Source: Isoptericola sp. BMS4 (GTDB lineage: Bacteria; Actinomycetota; Actinomycetes; Actinomycetales; Cellulomonadaceae). Taken from it: DNA of 37,097 bases. The translations under genes were made by a program, and so were the position numbers. The notes under the pieces are model-generated. The model had not been told where the DNA came from. It did no database searches and saw only the letters and a program-made list of their open reading frames with translations. Location of the stretch: NCBI RefSeq assembly GCF_011634835.1, contig NZ_SIRP01000001.1, positions 3,509,571 through 3,546,667 on the forward strand, in the 5' to 3' direction. This document shows, piece after piece, positions 26,601 through 34,580 of the stretch. Numbering within the stretch: position 1 is the first letter of the stretch; each line of letters starts with the position of its first letter.

Positions 26601-27252
26601 CCTCGTAGAGCCCGTCCGGGAACCCCCCGACCACCCGGTGGAAGAACTCCGTCCGGAACAACTTGGTCCACGCGAAGACGTTCTTGAGGACCTCGGGCTC
26701 GTCGGCGATCGTGACGCCGGTACGGGTCCGGTCGTGCAGGCTCCGCGCCCACGGCGGCATGTGCATGCCCGTCGAGGTGTCGCGCAGGAGCGAGCCCACG
26801 GCGAAGTCCGAGCCGCTACGCATCAGCGACGTCAGCATGACCTCGATCGCGTTCGGCGGGACCGTGTCGTCGGAGTCCACGAAGCACAGCATCTCGCCAC
26901 GCGCGTTGCGCACGCCCGTGTTCCGCGCGGCGCCCAGCCCGGCGTTCTCCTGCCGGACGACCCGGACGCGCCGGTCCCTCGCCGCCACCGCGTTGATGAC
27001 GTCGATCGACGAGTCCGGGGAGCCGTCGTCGACCACGACCACCTCGATCCGGCGGTGCGTCTGGGCGAGGATCGACTCGAGGCACTCGCCCACGTAGTCC
27101 TCGACCTTGTAGACCGGGACGACGACGGACACGAGGACGCCCCGGCCCAGTCGTCGCAGCTCAGTCGCCTGCGCTCGCAGCCGTCTGGCCGGACCACGGA
27201 GCGGGGCGGGCAGACGCCGGTAGACGGATCGCAGGGCGGTGGTGGAGGACAC
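23683..27252 (-). CDS. GT2 - CDP-glycerol glycerophosphotransferase (TagF-like) fusion
   Basis: A 1189-residue protein. The N-terminal GT2 domain (about 40-270) has VSVVVPVYKVEDYV, VVDDGSPDSS (DD at 75-76) and VDSDD (125-129). A long beta-rich middle (about 370-810) without catalytic motifs probably consists of Ig-like or CBM-like modules. The C-terminal CDP-glycerol:polyglycerophosphate transferase domain (about 820-1170) has FESFGGRTIGDSP, QTWHGTPLKRIG (His near 906), YAPTWRDN (about 1002), YRGHAN (about 1037) and VTDYSSIMFDYAVLRRP (about 1075). The domain pair could add a sugar and then a glycerol- or ribitol-phosphate unit, building a teichoic-acid main chain with sugar in the backbone. 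The start is GTG 27252 without a strong ribosome site. First gene of a transcript continuing into the pyruvyltransferase/LicD fusion. Confidence 0.92.
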   Translation of the reverse strand: MSSTTALRSVYRRLPAPLRGPARRLRAQATELRRLGRGVLVSVVVPVYKVEDYVGECLESILAQTHRRIEVVVVDDGSPDSSIDVINAVAARDRRVRVVRQENAGLGAARNTGVRNARGEMLCFVDSDDTVPPNAIEVMLTSLMRSGSDFAVGSLLRDTSTGMHMPPWARSLHDRTRTGVTIADEPEVLKNVFAWTKLFRTEFFHRVVGGFPDGLYEDQVPSAKAYLHGRFDVLQDVVCHWRIRDDESSITQQKSTMRDLTGRWAMLDELHEVMRDAPAAVRQAWEAKVVGFDMRPYYEQVPRTEDDYWTFLRQEVRGFLDMAGYERLAEVRVADRLLAAATYHGLRDDVVELVSRRESRTWKVHGVVREGRAVVGDDYFVGLGLTPDGTVERLDGDLDVVADVRVDQVLADERSLAIEGNAFLSQIDLRGTSSTVTVEAVPADGSGAVRVHGAVERFEDPTADLRAVDPWNDHAGSGFRATFALADLVAESYSFVLTVTVDGASRETAVPQPDVRGRGRLPAFGPLGDDGRWILDRLPESGDLVLRRHVAPRTPVRAARVRAGALEVELAGPAQGGIDFVARCHDSVVRGVPTREGDRDLVVFTLPRTPADGPARTWRLAARRRGAPESRLSWVAASSGLDISPGSHLVVGTTRFGNVVVQTAPLAGEIEDVELTPSGLRVRGHAAAAPGLGGELVLALTSEKAPGSEVTVPVDADGRFDVTVPVVDRVGNVLTKSSGFLVTLAAGDRVARPRAARPLVARLPLDVTGGGLSATVTATPKAGSVWVRLRAALDDEDRSRRDQERMQEDYREGPHAPLDAVVFESFGGRTIGDSPLALSRELHRRGDLRPQYWSVACLSTPVPEWATPVLRYSRRWYELLARATLLVNNNNWPWFFRKRSHQTYVQTWHGTPLKRIGNDVPGANLTVTYRRLMEREATTWDYLLAQNDYSARIFPSAFGYDGPVLTQGYPRNDSLVDGTADITRAEVRKRLGLGDDARVLLYAPTWRDNIKEGARYGRVAFLDFDRLAEATGPGTVVLYRGHANTASSSSDLPDGVLDVTHHPDVNELMLASDALVTDYSSIMFDYAVLRRPIYFLVPDLELYGTTTRGFYRELEEIAPGPLCLSTEELATALERDYWAAHGEDHSRFAAEFAPSDDGRAAARVLEAVTAPDDPSPEQHAPSSSATPHS

Positions 27253-27333
27253 TGTGTCGGATCAACTCGCGTTCGAAGGATGGCGGCGGGTGGCGGCGTC
27301 GCGCCCACCGGTGACGGTCGCCCGGATCATACG

Positions 27334-27350
27334 CCCCGTGGCGCCCGGGG
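27334..27350 (-). terminator. Short hairpin between sulfotransferase 3 and the GT2-TagF gene
   Basis: CCCCG (27334-27338) and CGGGG (27346-27350) form a 5-bp stem with a 7-nt loop just beyond the sulfotransferase stop (27360). It lies in the 107-nt gap before the next leftward gene. It may end the cysQDN-sulfotransferase transcript or only attenuate it. Weak evidence. Confidence 0.25.
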
Positions 27351-27359
27351 TGGGACGGC

Positions 27360-28067
27360 TCACAGACGACGTGCGAGGCGCGCCAGGTCGTGCGACGCGC
27401 GGCCCGCGGCCCGCGCCAGGACGGAGCGGCGTCCCGGCGCCACGTCGCGGTAGCCGAAGCGCGCGAAGTCCTCGGCGTAGAACTCCTCGAGGCGGGCCGC
27501 GAGACGGGGCGACAGTTCGACGTCCTTGCTCGCGATGCCGCGTGTCGTCTCGCTCGTGCGGACCTTGGCGACCTCGGTGGGCACGTCGAGGCCGTACCGC
27601 GCGTTCAGGTCGGCGAGCGCGGCGTCGAGCCCGTCCTCGAGCCGGTAGACGCGCGCCCCGTCGACGAGGAACTGCACCTGCGGTCGGATGTGGTTGTCGT
27701 GGACGAACGGGTCCTTCGCGAAGCGCGCGAAGGCCCGTCCGGCCCACTCCTCCACCTGCGCGGCGTCGGTGCTCAGCTCCGTCTTGTGCCGCATCACGTA
27801 CTCCGACCGGAAGCGCGCCACAGGGTCGCGCACCACGGCGAAGACGGCGTCGAACCGGTCCAGACGGAACACCTGGCCCAGCAGCTCGCCGTGCATGTGC
27901 TGCGGTGTGCACCGCCGCAGGTAGTTCGGCCTGCCCTTGCGCATGCGTCCGTCGTGGTAGCTCATCCGCCAGCCGGCGTCGACGAAGTGCGTCTCGATCG
28001 ACGACCCGCCGGTCTTGGGGATGTGGACGAACAGGACGTTACGGTCGCCCTTGGTGAAGACCGGCAT
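27360..28067 (-). CDS. Sulfotransferase family 2 domain protein
   Basis: A 235-residue single-domain sulfotransferase with textbook PAPS sites. The 5'-phosphosulfate loop is LFVHIPKTGGSSIE (12-25) and the 3'-phosphate motif is FAVVRDPVARFRSEY (76-90). A conserved HMHGEL (57-62) may hold the catalytic base. It closely resembles bacterial carbohydrate sulfotransferases. The ATG at 28067 has GGAGGG 5 nt upstream and follows the cysN stop by 15 nt, so it is cotranscribed with cysQ-cysD-cysN. That linkage directly ties PAPS production to a sulfation step. The acceptor is inferred to be the surface glycan made by neighbouring genes. Confidence 0.93.
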   Translation of the reverse strand: MPVFTKGDRNVLFVHIPKTGGSSIETHFVDAGWRMSYHDGRMRKGRPNYLRRCTPQHMHGELLGQVFRLDRFDAVFAVVRDPVARFRSEYVMRHKTELSTDAAQVEEWAGRAFARFAKDPFVHDNHIRPQVQFLVDGARVYRLEDGLDAALADLNARYGLDVPTEVAKVRTSETTRGIASKDVELSPRLAARLEEFYAEDFARFGYRDVAPGRRSVLARAAGRASHDLARLARRL

Positions 28068-28082
28068 CGTCCCTCCGCCCGG

Positions 28083-29414
28083 TCAGGCGGCGTGCGGCAG
28101 GCCGCCGACCATCCCGGCGGCGACGGTCTTGTTGGTGGTCTCGTCGACGAGGATGAACGCGCCCGTCTCCCGGTTCTGGCGGTACGGGTCGACGAACAGC
28201 GGCTTCGTGACCCGCAGCTGGATGCGGCCGATCTCGTTGAGCCGGATCTCGCTCGCGTCCTCGTCCCGGTGCAGCGTGTTCACGTCGACGCGGTAGTTGA
28301 TGTCCTTGACCATCGCGCGCGCCCACCGGGTGGTGTGCTTGATGGCGTACTTCTTGCCCTTGACCAGCGGCGCGGTCTCGTCCATCCAGCAGATCTGCGC
28401 GTCGATGTCCTGCAGCGCGGCCGGGGTGTTGTTCGGCCGGGCGATCATGTCGCCGCGCGAGATGTCGATCTCGTCCGTCAGGCGCACGGTGACCGACATC
28501 GGCGGGTACGCCTCGTCGACGGGGCCGTCGGCGGTGTCGATGCCCTCGATCGTCGTCTCGAGCCCCGAGGGGAGCGCCACGACCCGGTCGCCCGGCTTCA
28601 TGACGCCGCTGGCGACCGACCCGGCGTACCCGCGGTAGTCCCGCGCGTCGTGCGACTGCGGGCGGATGACGTACTGCACCGGGAAGCGGACGTCCTGCAG
28701 GTTCCGGTCGCTCGCGACGTGCAGGTTCTCCAGGTGGCTGAGCAGCGGCGCGCCGTCGAACCACGGCGTGTTCTCGCTGCGGTTCACGACGTTGTCGCCC
28801 ACGAGGGCCGAGATCGGGATGAACGTCAGGTCGGGCACCCGCAGCCGGGAGGCGAACTCCGTGAAGTCGCGCCGGATGTTCTGGAAGACCTCCTCGGAGT
28901 AGTCGACGAGGTCCATCTTGTTGACGCACACCACGATGTGCGGCACGCCGAGCAGCGTCGCCAGGAACGTGTGCCGGCGGCTCTGCTCGATGACGCCCTT
29001 GCGCGCGTCCACGAGGATCAGCGCGACGTCGGCCGTCGAGGCGCCGGTCACCATGTTCCGGGTGTACTGGATGTGCCCCGGGGTGTCCGCGATGATGAAC
29101 TTGCGCTTCGGCGTCGCGAAGTAGCGGTACGCCACGTCGATCGTGATGCCCTGCTCGCGCTCGGCCCGCAGGCCGTCGGTGAGCAGCGCCAGGTCGGTGT
29201 AGTCGTTGCCGCGCTCGGTGCTGACCTTCTCCACCGACTCGAGCTGGTCCTCGAAGATCGTCTTGGAGTCGAAGAGCAGCCGACCGATGAGGGTGCTCTT
29301 GCCGTCGTCGACGGAGCCCGCGGTCGCGAAGCGCAGCAGGTCGGCGCTCGTGTCGACCGCCTGCTGACCGGTCGCGTCGTTCGGCATGGCGTCCTGCACA
29401 GAAGTCTCAGTCAT
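28083..29414 (-). CDS. cysN: Sulfate adenylyltransferase subunit 1 (GTPase)
   Basis: A 443-residue GTPase subunit of ATP sulfurylase. It couples GTP hydrolysis to formation of adenosine 5'-phosphosulfate (APS) from ATP and sulfate by CysD. EF-Tu-like motifs: G1 GSVDDGKST (33-41), DTPGHIQYTRNM (G3 region), then VNKMDLVDY (G4), followed by beta-barrel domains. Unlike many actinobacterial CysNC proteins, it ends after the elongation-factor-like domains (GGLPHAA) and has no fused APS kinase; a separate kinase gene lies at 32317-33564. The ATG at 29414 is 3 nt past the cysD stop, in the same operon. Confidence 0.97.
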   Translation of the reverse strand: MTETSVQDAMPNDATGQQAVDTSADLLRFATAGSVDDGKSTLIGRLLFDSKTIFEDQLESVEKVSTERGNDYTDLALLTDGLRAEREQGITIDVAYRYFATPKRKFIIADTPGHIQYTRNMVTGASTADVALILVDARKGVIEQSRRHTFLATLLGVPHIVVCVNKMDLVDYSEEVFQNIRRDFTEFASRLRVPDLTFIPISALVGDNVVNRSENTPWFDGAPLLSHLENLHVASDRNLQDVRFPVQYVIRPQSHDARDYRGYAGSVASGVMKPGDRVVALPSGLETTIEGIDTADGPVDEAYPPMSVTVRLTDEIDISRGDMIARPNNTPAALQDIDAQICWMDETAPLVKGKKYAIKHTTRWARAMVKDINYRVDVNTLHRDEDASEIRLNEIGRIQLRVTKPLFVDPYRQNRETGAFILVDETTNKTVAAGMVGGLPHAA

Positions 29415-29417
29415 GGC

Positions 29418-30320
29418 TTAGAAGTAGCCCTCTCGCTTACGGTCCTCCATCGCGGCCTCGCTCACCTTGTCGTCGCCGCGCGTCGCGCCGCGCTCGGTGA
29501 GCCGCACCGCCGCGACCTCCTCGACGATCGCGTCGAGGGTGGTGGCCTCGGACGCCACGGCGGCGGTCAGGTTGGCGTCGCCGACCGTGCGGTAGCGCAC
29601 GGAACGCACCTCGGAGGTCTCCCCCTCCTTGAGCGGGGTGAACTCGTTGACGGCGAAGAGCATGCCTCCCCGGTCCACGACCTCGCGCTCCTTGGCGAGG
29701 TACAGGTCCGGCAGGTCGATCTTCTCGGCGGCGATGTACGCCCAGATGTCCAGCTCGGTCCAGTTGGACAGCGGGAACACGCGGATGCTCTCGCCCTGGT
29801 GGACCCGGCCGTTGTACAGGTTCCAGATCTCCGGGCGCTGGTTCTTGGGGTCCCACTGCCCGAAGTCGTCGCGGAAGGAGAACACGCGCTCCTTGGCGCG
29901 GGCCTTCTCCTCGTCGCGGCGCCCGCCGCCGAAGAGGGCGTCGAAGCCGTTCTTCTCGACGGCCTCCAGCAGCACCGGCGTCTGGATGCGGTTGCGGGAG
30001 CCGTTCGGCTCCTCGGCGACGAGCCCGCGGTCGATCGCGTCCTGGACGGAGGCGACGACGAGCTGCACGCCCGTCCGCTCGACCCAGCGGTCCCGGGTGT
30101 CCAGGACCGTCTGGAAGTTCAGGCCCGTGTCCACGTGCATGATCGGGAACGGGATCCGCGCCGGCGCGAACGCCTTGGCCGCCATGTGGAGCATGACGAT
30201 GGAGTCCTTGCCGCCCGAGAACAGCAGGCAGGGACGTTCCATCTCCGCGACGACCTCGCGGAAGATGTGGATGCTCTCCGCCTCGAGGCTGCGGAGCTGG
30301 CTCAGGACGTGAGACGTCAC
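29418..30320 (-). CDS. cysD: Sulfate adenylyltransferase subunit 2
   Basis: A 300-residue catalytic subunit of ATP sulfurylase (PP-loop family). Motifs: SGGKDS (35-40), HVDTGLNF, FGGGRRDEEKARAKER, and PLSNWTELDIWAYI in the C-terminal half, ending RKREGYF as in the family. The GTG at 30320 overlaps the cysQ stop (GTGA, 30317-30320) and has GGAAGGTG about 8 nt upstream. The frame stays open to 31265 but that is an antisense artefact through cysQ. It forms the CysDN heterodimer with the next gene and makes APS from sulfate. Confidence 0.97.
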   Translation of the reverse strand: MTSHVLSQLRSLEAESIHIFREVVAEMERPCLLFSGGKDSIVMLHMAAKAFAPARIPFPIMHVDTGLNFQTVLDTRDRWVERTGVQLVVASVQDAIDRGLVAEEPNGSRNRIQTPVLLEAVEKNGFDALFGGGRRDEEKARAKERVFSFRDDFGQWDPKNQRPEIWNLYNGRVHQGESIRVFPLSNWTELDIWAYIAAEKIDLPDLYLAKEREVVDRGGMLFAVNEFTPLKEGETSEVRSVRYRTVGDANLTAAVASEATTLDAIVEEVAAVRLTERGATRGDDKVSEAAMEDRKREGYF

Positions 30321-31177
30321 GACTGGGCACCTTCCTTGCTTTCGACCCCGACCGCCGTCAGCGCCGCACGCAGGTGCGTCGCCAGGGCCGGGTGGCACAC
30401 GAACAGATCGGGGAGCCAGGGATCCTGGCGGTTGTACTCGAGCGGCGAGCCGTCCAGGCGCGTGCACTCCAGGCCGGCGGCGCCGGCCACCGCGACGGGT
30501 GCCGCGGAGTCCCACTCGTACTGGCCGCCGCCGTGGACGTAGGCGTCGACGGTCCCGTCGACGACGGAGATCACCTTGACGCCCGCCGACCCCATGGGGA
30601 CCAGCTCGACGTCGCCGCGGGCGGCCAGGTCGGACACGAACGCCGGGGGGCGGCTGCGGCTGGCCGCGAGGCGCAGCGGGCGGCTGCCGTCGAGCACACC
30701 GTCCGGGTCGGCCGGGGTAGCGGGGCTCACGGTGCTGAGCACCGTGCCGCGCGCCGGCAGGCCGACGGCTCCGGCGGTGAGCCCGGCGCCGCGCTGCCAG
30801 AGGGCCACGTGGACGGCGAAGTCGTCGCGCCACCGCCCGGCGACGTCGCCGTCCGCGTGCCGCTCGGCGAACTCGCGAGTGCCGTCGAGGGGGTCGACGA
30901 TCCACACCCGGTCGGCGGCGACGCGCGCGGCGTCGTCCTTCGCCTCCTCGGACAGGACCGCATCGCCCGGGCGCGCGTGCGCCAGTGCGGCGGCGAGCCA
31001 CTCCTGGCTGGCCGCGTCGCCGGCGTCCTTGAGCTCCTTGGCGTCGAATCCGCCGCCGGCGGCGTCCACGGCGGCCCGGAGGCCGAGCAGGACCTGCCCG
31101 GCGCCCTCGGCGAGCGCCACGGCGAGATCGACGTCGGAGAGCGACGGGTCCGGGTGGATCGGACTCGGCACGGCCAT
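30317..31177 (-). CDS. cysQ: 3'(2'),5'-bisphosphate nucleotidase (CysQ-type PAP phosphatase)
   Basis: A 286-residue member of the inositol monophosphatase superfamily. Metal-binding residues lie in LSEEAKDD (75-82), VWIVDPLDGTREF (91-103) and the C-terminal YEWDSAAPVAVA. In sulfur metabolism it hydrolyses 3'-phosphoadenosine 5'-phosphate (PAP), the inhibitory by-product of PAPS-dependent sulfotransferases, and can also act on PAPS. It is first in the cysQ-cysD-cysN-sulfotransferase transcript and overlaps cysD by 4 nt, which fits a pathway that ends in sulfation. The ATG at 31177 has GAGGAG 5-6 nt upstream. Confidence 0.93.
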   Translation of the reverse strand: MAVPSPIHPDPSLSDVDLAVALAEGAGQVLLGLRAAVDAAGGGFDAKELKDAGDAASQEWLAAALAHARPGDAVLSEEAKDDAARVAADRVWIVDPLDGTREFAERHADGDVAGRWRDDFAVHVALWQRGAGLTAGAVGLPARGTVLSTVSPATPADPDGVLDGSRPLRLAASRSRPPAFVSDLAARGDVELVPMGSAGVKVISVVDGTVDAYVHGGGQYEWDSAAPVAVAGAAGLECTRLDGSPLEYNRQDPWLPDLFVCHPALATHLRAALTAVGVESKEGAQS

Positions 31178-31318
31178 GCGACTCCTCGGATGGGGTGTGG
31201 TCGGAGGCCCTCGACAGGCCGCCGCCGAGGCTACCATTCCTCCGTGCGCGTCCGGTGGAGGGCACGAGCTGCCGGACGGTATTCCTTGATTCCCGATAGA
31301 ACTGGTTGACTACTGGCC
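31178..31318. promoter_or_regulatory. Divergent control region of the sulfate-activation genes
   Basis: A 141-nt gap between cysQ (leftward) and the TauE/SafE gene (rightward). It contains a spaced inverted repeat, CGTCCGG (31249-31255) and CCGGACG (31272-31278), and a shorter GCCTCG/CGAGGC pair nearer cysQ. An AT-richer stretch follows at 31279-31312, including ATTCC repeats. Its position makes it the likely place for a shared sulfur-responsive regulator. No -10/-35 pair was convincing on either strand. Confidence 0.4.
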
Positions 31319-32320
31319 ATGGACATCGACCTGCTCCTGATCCTCGGCGGCCTCGCGGTCGGCTTCGTCGTGGGTCTCACCGGGATGGGCGGCGGCGCCC
31401 TGATGACGCCGATGCTCATCTTCGTGTTCGGGATCCCCCCGCTGACGGCCGTCTCCAGCGACGTCGTCGCGAGCTTCTTCATGAAGCCCGCGGGAGCGAT
31501 CGTGCACCTGCGGCGCCGGACCGTGAACCTGCAGCTGGTGCTCTGGCTCTGCGTCGGGTCGGTGCCGGCGGCGTTCGCGGGCGCCCTGATCATCCAGTCC
31601 CTGCCGTTCGGGGAGTCCCTCGACGCCGGCATCAAGATCGTGCTCGGCGTCGCCCTGCTCGTGGCCTCGCTCGGCCTGGTCGTCCGGGCGGTGCTGGGGA
31701 TGCTGCAGCGCCGCACCGCCCTCGGCGAGGGCCCCGCCGCCCCCAGCAGCCCCGAGGTGCACGTCCGCAAGGTGGCCACCGTGGTCGTCGGCGCGGTCGC
31801 GGGCCTGCTGGTCGGCATGACGTCGGTCGGCGCGGGGTCGATCATCATCGTGGTGCTCCTGCTGCTGTACCCGGCGCTCAAGGCCTCCCAGCTCGTGGGC
31901 ACCGACCTCGTGCAGGCGGTGCCGCTGGTCGCGGCCGCGTCCCTCGGCCACCTCATCTACGGCGACTTCGACCTGTGGCTCACGGTCTCGCTGCTCATCG
32001 GCGCGATCCCGGGCGCCTGGTTCGGCGCCCAGGTGTCGAGCCGCGCCCCGGGCGGGATCATCCGCCGCGCGCTCGCGATCCTCCTCCTCGGATCGAGCCT
32101 CAAGCTGCTCGGCGCGTCCGTCGCCGTCGTGTTCGGCGCGATGGCCGGCGCGCTGGTCGTCGGTAACCTGCTGTGGATCGTGGTGCGGGAGCGGATCAAG
32201 AAGTTGCCGCCGAAGCCGATGCCGCTGGGCACGGTCTCCGCCCCCGCGCCACGGACCGACCCGCCGGCGGACCAGCCGACGGACCAGCCGACCTCGAAGG
32301 ACTCGTCACCCCGCTCATGA
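31319..32320 (+). CDS. TauE/SafE-family sulfur-anion permease
   Basis: A 333-residue membrane protein with about eight hydrophobic segments. The two family repeats are visible: [19 protein letters not shown] in the first half and [20 protein letters not shown] in the second. A charged cytoplasmic loop lies at about 135-150, and the tail is Pro/Asp-rich. TauE/SafE proteins move sulfite, sulfate, sulfoacetate or other small anions; export and import have both been proposed. Overlap of its stop with the APS-kinase ATG (ATGA, 32317-32320) argues for a role in sulfate supply to, or sulfite relief from, this pathway. Start ATG 31319 has no good ribosome site. Confidence 0.9.
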   Translation: MDIDLLLILGGLAVGFVVGLTGMGGGALMTPMLIFVFGIPPLTAVSSDVVASFFMKPAGAIVHLRRRTVNLQLVLWLCVGSVPAAFAGALIIQSLPFGESLDAGIKIVLGVALLVASLGLVVRAVLGMLQRRTALGEGPAAPSSPEVHVRKVATVVVGAVAGLLVGMTSVGAGSIIIVVLLLLYPALKASQLVGTDLVQAVPLVAAASLGHLIYGDFDLWLTVSLLIGAIPGAWFGAQVSSRAPGGIIRRALAILLLGSSLKLLGASVAVVFGAMAGALVVGNLLWIVVRERIKKLPPKPMPLGTVSAPAPRTDPPADQPTDQPTSKDSSPRS

Positions 32321-33564
32321 GCCTGCCCGAGACCACCCACGTCCTGACCGCCGACGAGCTCGACCTGCTGGAGCTCGCCCTGGGCGGCGGCGCCGCGTGG
32401 GTCCCGCCCGTCGGGCTCCCCGACGGCGCGGTGACCCTCACCGACGCCGAGAACACGCCCCTGGCCGTCGCCGACGACGGCGGGCTGCGCGCCGTCAAGC
32501 CGTTCGCCCGCGCCGCGGGCCCGCACTGGGACCCGGAGCTGCGCAGGACCGCGGACGCCGTGCGGGGCGAGCCGGCGGACGGCCCGACCGTCGCCGTCGT
32601 CCTGACCGAGGCGCCCACGCGGGCCGAGGTCGAGGACCTGCCCGGCGTCGTGGCGGGCGCCGGGCGCGTGCTGCTCCTCGTGCCGGCCTCCCGGCGCTCC
32701 CCCGCGCCGGGTGCGGTCGGCGCCCCGGGCCTCGTGCGCATCGCCGCCGAAGTCGCGAACGGCATCGCGACCGACACCACGACCGACGCCGGGCCGCGGG
32801 CCGACGTCGTCGCCGTGCCGTGGCCCGCCACCGCCCCCGGCGCCCTGCGCTGGGGCGACGTCGGCGCACGGTACGGCGCCGACCGCACCGTGGTGCTCGC
32901 CGACCGGCGCGACGCCGCCACCCGGGAGCGCGTGGCGGGCCTCAGGTCCGTCTGGGCCGACGAGGTCGCCGCGCTCTACCCCGAGAGCTCGGCTGCCGAG
33001 CTCGCGCGTGCCGCGCGCACCGCGCGGGCCGGCGGCGCCGTCGTCTTCTTCACGGGGCTGTCCGGCTCGGGCAAGTCGACCGTCGCCCGCGCGCTCGCCG
33101 CCGAGCTCGACGACGAGGGCCTGCACACCACGCTGCTCGACGGCGACGAGGTGCGCCAGCACCTGTCGCGGGGGCTGGGCTTCGACAAGGAGTCCCGCGA
33201 GCTCAACGTCGAGCGGATCGGCTACGTCGCCTCGCTGGTCTCCTCGCACGGCGGCGTCGCGGTCGCGGCGCCCATCGCGCCGTTCGCCTCGGGCCGCGCC
33301 CGGGTGCGCGAGCACGCGGAGGCGGCCGGGCTGTTCCTGCTCGTGCACGTCAGCACGCCCCTCGAGGTGTGCGAGGCGCGGGACCGCAAGGGCCTGTACG
33401 CCAAGGCCCGCCGCGGCGAGATTCCGGAGTTCACCGGGATCTCCTCGCCCTACGAGGAGCCGACCGACGCCGACCTCGTGATCGACACCTCGCGGGTCGA
33501 GGTGGCCGACGCCGTCGCGCAGGTGCGCGCGGCGCTCCTCGCCCGCCTGGACGCCCGCGGCTGA
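32317..33564 (+). CDS. cysC: Adenylylsulfate (APS) kinase with a degenerate ATP-sulfurylase-like N-terminus
   Basis: A 415-residue protein. The C-terminal APS-kinase domain (about 240-410) is complete: Walker [13 protein letters not shown] (about 244-255), [37 protein letters not shown] and the lid region [13 protein letters not shown]. It phosphorylates APS to PAPS, the donor for sulfotransferases. The first ~230 residues ([33 protein letters not shown], then an alpha/beta stretch) resemble the PUA-like and nucleotidyl domains of ATP sulfurylase, but the Q-x-R-N-P-x-H-R-x-H active site is absent ([12 protein letters not shown] at the expected position). It is thus probably a non-catalytic or regulatory Sat remnant, as in Sat-APSK fusions. 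Start ATG 32317 overlaps the TauE/SafE stop. Confidence 0.92.
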   Translation: MSLPETTHVLTADELDLLELALGGGAAWVPPVGLPDGAVTLTDAENTPLAVADDGGLRAVKPFARAAGPHWDPELRRTADAVRGEPADGPTVAVVLTEAPTRAEVEDLPGVVAGAGRVLLLVPASRRSPAPGAVGAPGLVRIAAEVANGIATDTTTDAGPRADVVAVPWPATAPGALRWGDVGARYGADRTVVLADRRDAATRERVAGLRSVWADEVAALYPESSAAELARAARTARAGGAVVFFTGLSGSGKSTVARALAAELDDEGLHTTLLDGDEVRQHLSRGLGFDKESRELNVERIGYVASLVSSHGGVAVAAPIAPFASGRARVREHAEAAGLFLLVHVSTPLEVCEARDRKGLYAKARRGEIPEFTGISSPYEEPTDADLVIDTSRVEVADAVAQVRAALLARLDARG

Positions 33565-33572
33565 GCCGGCGG

Positions 33573-33610
33573 GACCCGGGCCGGCCGCACGATGGCGGAC
33601 GGTCCGGGTC
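33573..33610. terminator. Hairpin between convergent cysC and the exporter ATPase gene
   Basis: GACCCGGGCC (33573-33582) pairs with GGTCCGGGTC (33601-33610) with one mismatch across an 18-nt loop. The 44-nt gap between convergent stops (33564 and 33609) is almost entirely this structure, so it likely ends both transcripts. Confidence 0.5.
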
Positions 33611-34580
33611 AGTCGCCGTTCTGCTTCTTGCCGTTCCTGCCGTTCTTGCGGCGCCCGCGAGGTCCGACCCCGCCCGCGCGGCCGGACGACCTCGCCTGGC
33701 GGTGCGCGCGGACGAACTCCTTGTAGTGCGGGAGGACCTCGGAGGTACTGCCGTCCATGACGAGCTGACCCTGGTGCACCCACAGCACGCGGGTGCACAT
33801 CGCCTCGACGGTGCCGATCGAGTGGCTCACGAGGAAGATCGTCCCGGCGTTCTCGCGAACCTCGTCGATCCGCGCCTTCGACCGCGCCTTGAAGGCGGCG
33901 TCGCCGGTGGCGAGCGCCTCGTCGATCATGAGGATGTCCGGCGTCGCCGACGAGGAGATCGCGAACCGCAGCCGCGCTCCCATGCCGGACGAGTAGGTCT
34001 TCATCGGCATGTAGACGAAGTCGCCGATGCCGGCGAACTCCACGACCTCGTCGAACCGCTCCTCGACCTGCTTCGGCGTCAGGCCCAGGGCCAGGCCGCC
34101 GATCATGATGTTGCGCTCGCCGGTCAGCTCCGGCATCAGCGCGGCGTTGACGCCGAGCAGCGCCGGCTCCCCCGCGACGTAGACGGCGCCCGAGTGGGGC
34201 GGGATCAGGCCGGTGACGGCCCGCAGCAGGGTGCTCTTGCCGGAGCCGTTGACGCCGACGATGCCGATCGCCTCGCCGTGGCGCGCGACGAACGAGATGC
34301 CCCGCACCGCGTGCACCTCGCTGACCGAGCCGACGTGCTGCGTGGTGGAGCTCAGCAGCCGCCGGACGAACGACCGCCTGGGCGCCGCGGCCTGCTCCAC
34401 GTGCGCGCCGGAGCGGGCGGCCTGGCGCGCCTTGCCCCCGAAGACGCGGTAGACGATGTGCAGGTCGTCGACGACGAGCACCGGGTCGCCGAGCGTCGCG
34501 ACCGGCGGGCCCCCTTCGAGGTCCTCCGGCTCGAGCTCGGCGTCCAGGTCGACGTCGAGGTGAAGGTCCGACTCAGTCAC
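33609..34580 (-). CDS. Teichoic-acid/O-antigen-type polysaccharide exporter ATPase (TagH/Wzt-like)
   Basis: A 323-residue ATPase. An acidic N-terminus (~residues 1-30) precedes the nucleotide-binding domain: Walker A GVNGSGKST (about 109-117), ALLGVNAALMPELTGERNI (the TagH/Wzt-typical Q-loop region), signature YSSGMGARLRFA, and Walker B ILMIDEALATGDAAF. The tail is strongly basic and Asn/Lys-rich (RRKNGRNGKKQNG) and may touch the membrane or polymer. It powers export of lipid-linked polymer through the neighbouring permease. GTG 34580 overlaps the permease gene's last 8 nt. The family is clear; the substrate is inferred from the teichoic-type genes around it. Confidence 0.93.
   Translation of the reverse strand: MTESDLHLDVDLDAELEPEDLEGGPPVATLGDPVLVVDDLHIVYRVFGGKARQAARSGAHVEQAAAPRRSFVRRLLSSTTQHVGSVSEVHAVRGISFVARHGEAIGIVGVNGSGKSTLLRAVTGLIPPHSGAVYVAGEPALLGVNAALMPELTGERNIMIGGLALGLTPKQVEERFDEVVEFAGIGDFVYMPMKTYSSGMGARLRFAISSSATPDILMIDEALATGDAAFKARSKARIDEVRENAGTIFLVSHSIGTVEAMCTRVLWVHQGQLVMDGSTSEVLPHYKEFVRAHRQARSSGRAGGVGPRGRRKNGRNGKKQNGD

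Noticed and set aside
23716-27453. A 1245-codon open frame on the + strand
   Set aside because: Antisense shadow of the GT2-TagF fusion gene; composition is non-protein-like.
27390-30542. A 1050-codon open frame on the + strand
   Set aside because: Antisense to the third sulfotransferase, cysN, cysD and part of cysQ.
30321-31265. N-terminal extension of the cysD reading frame
   Set aside because: Overlaps cysQ entirely in another frame; the GTG at 30320 has a ribosome site and gives the normal CysD N-terminus.
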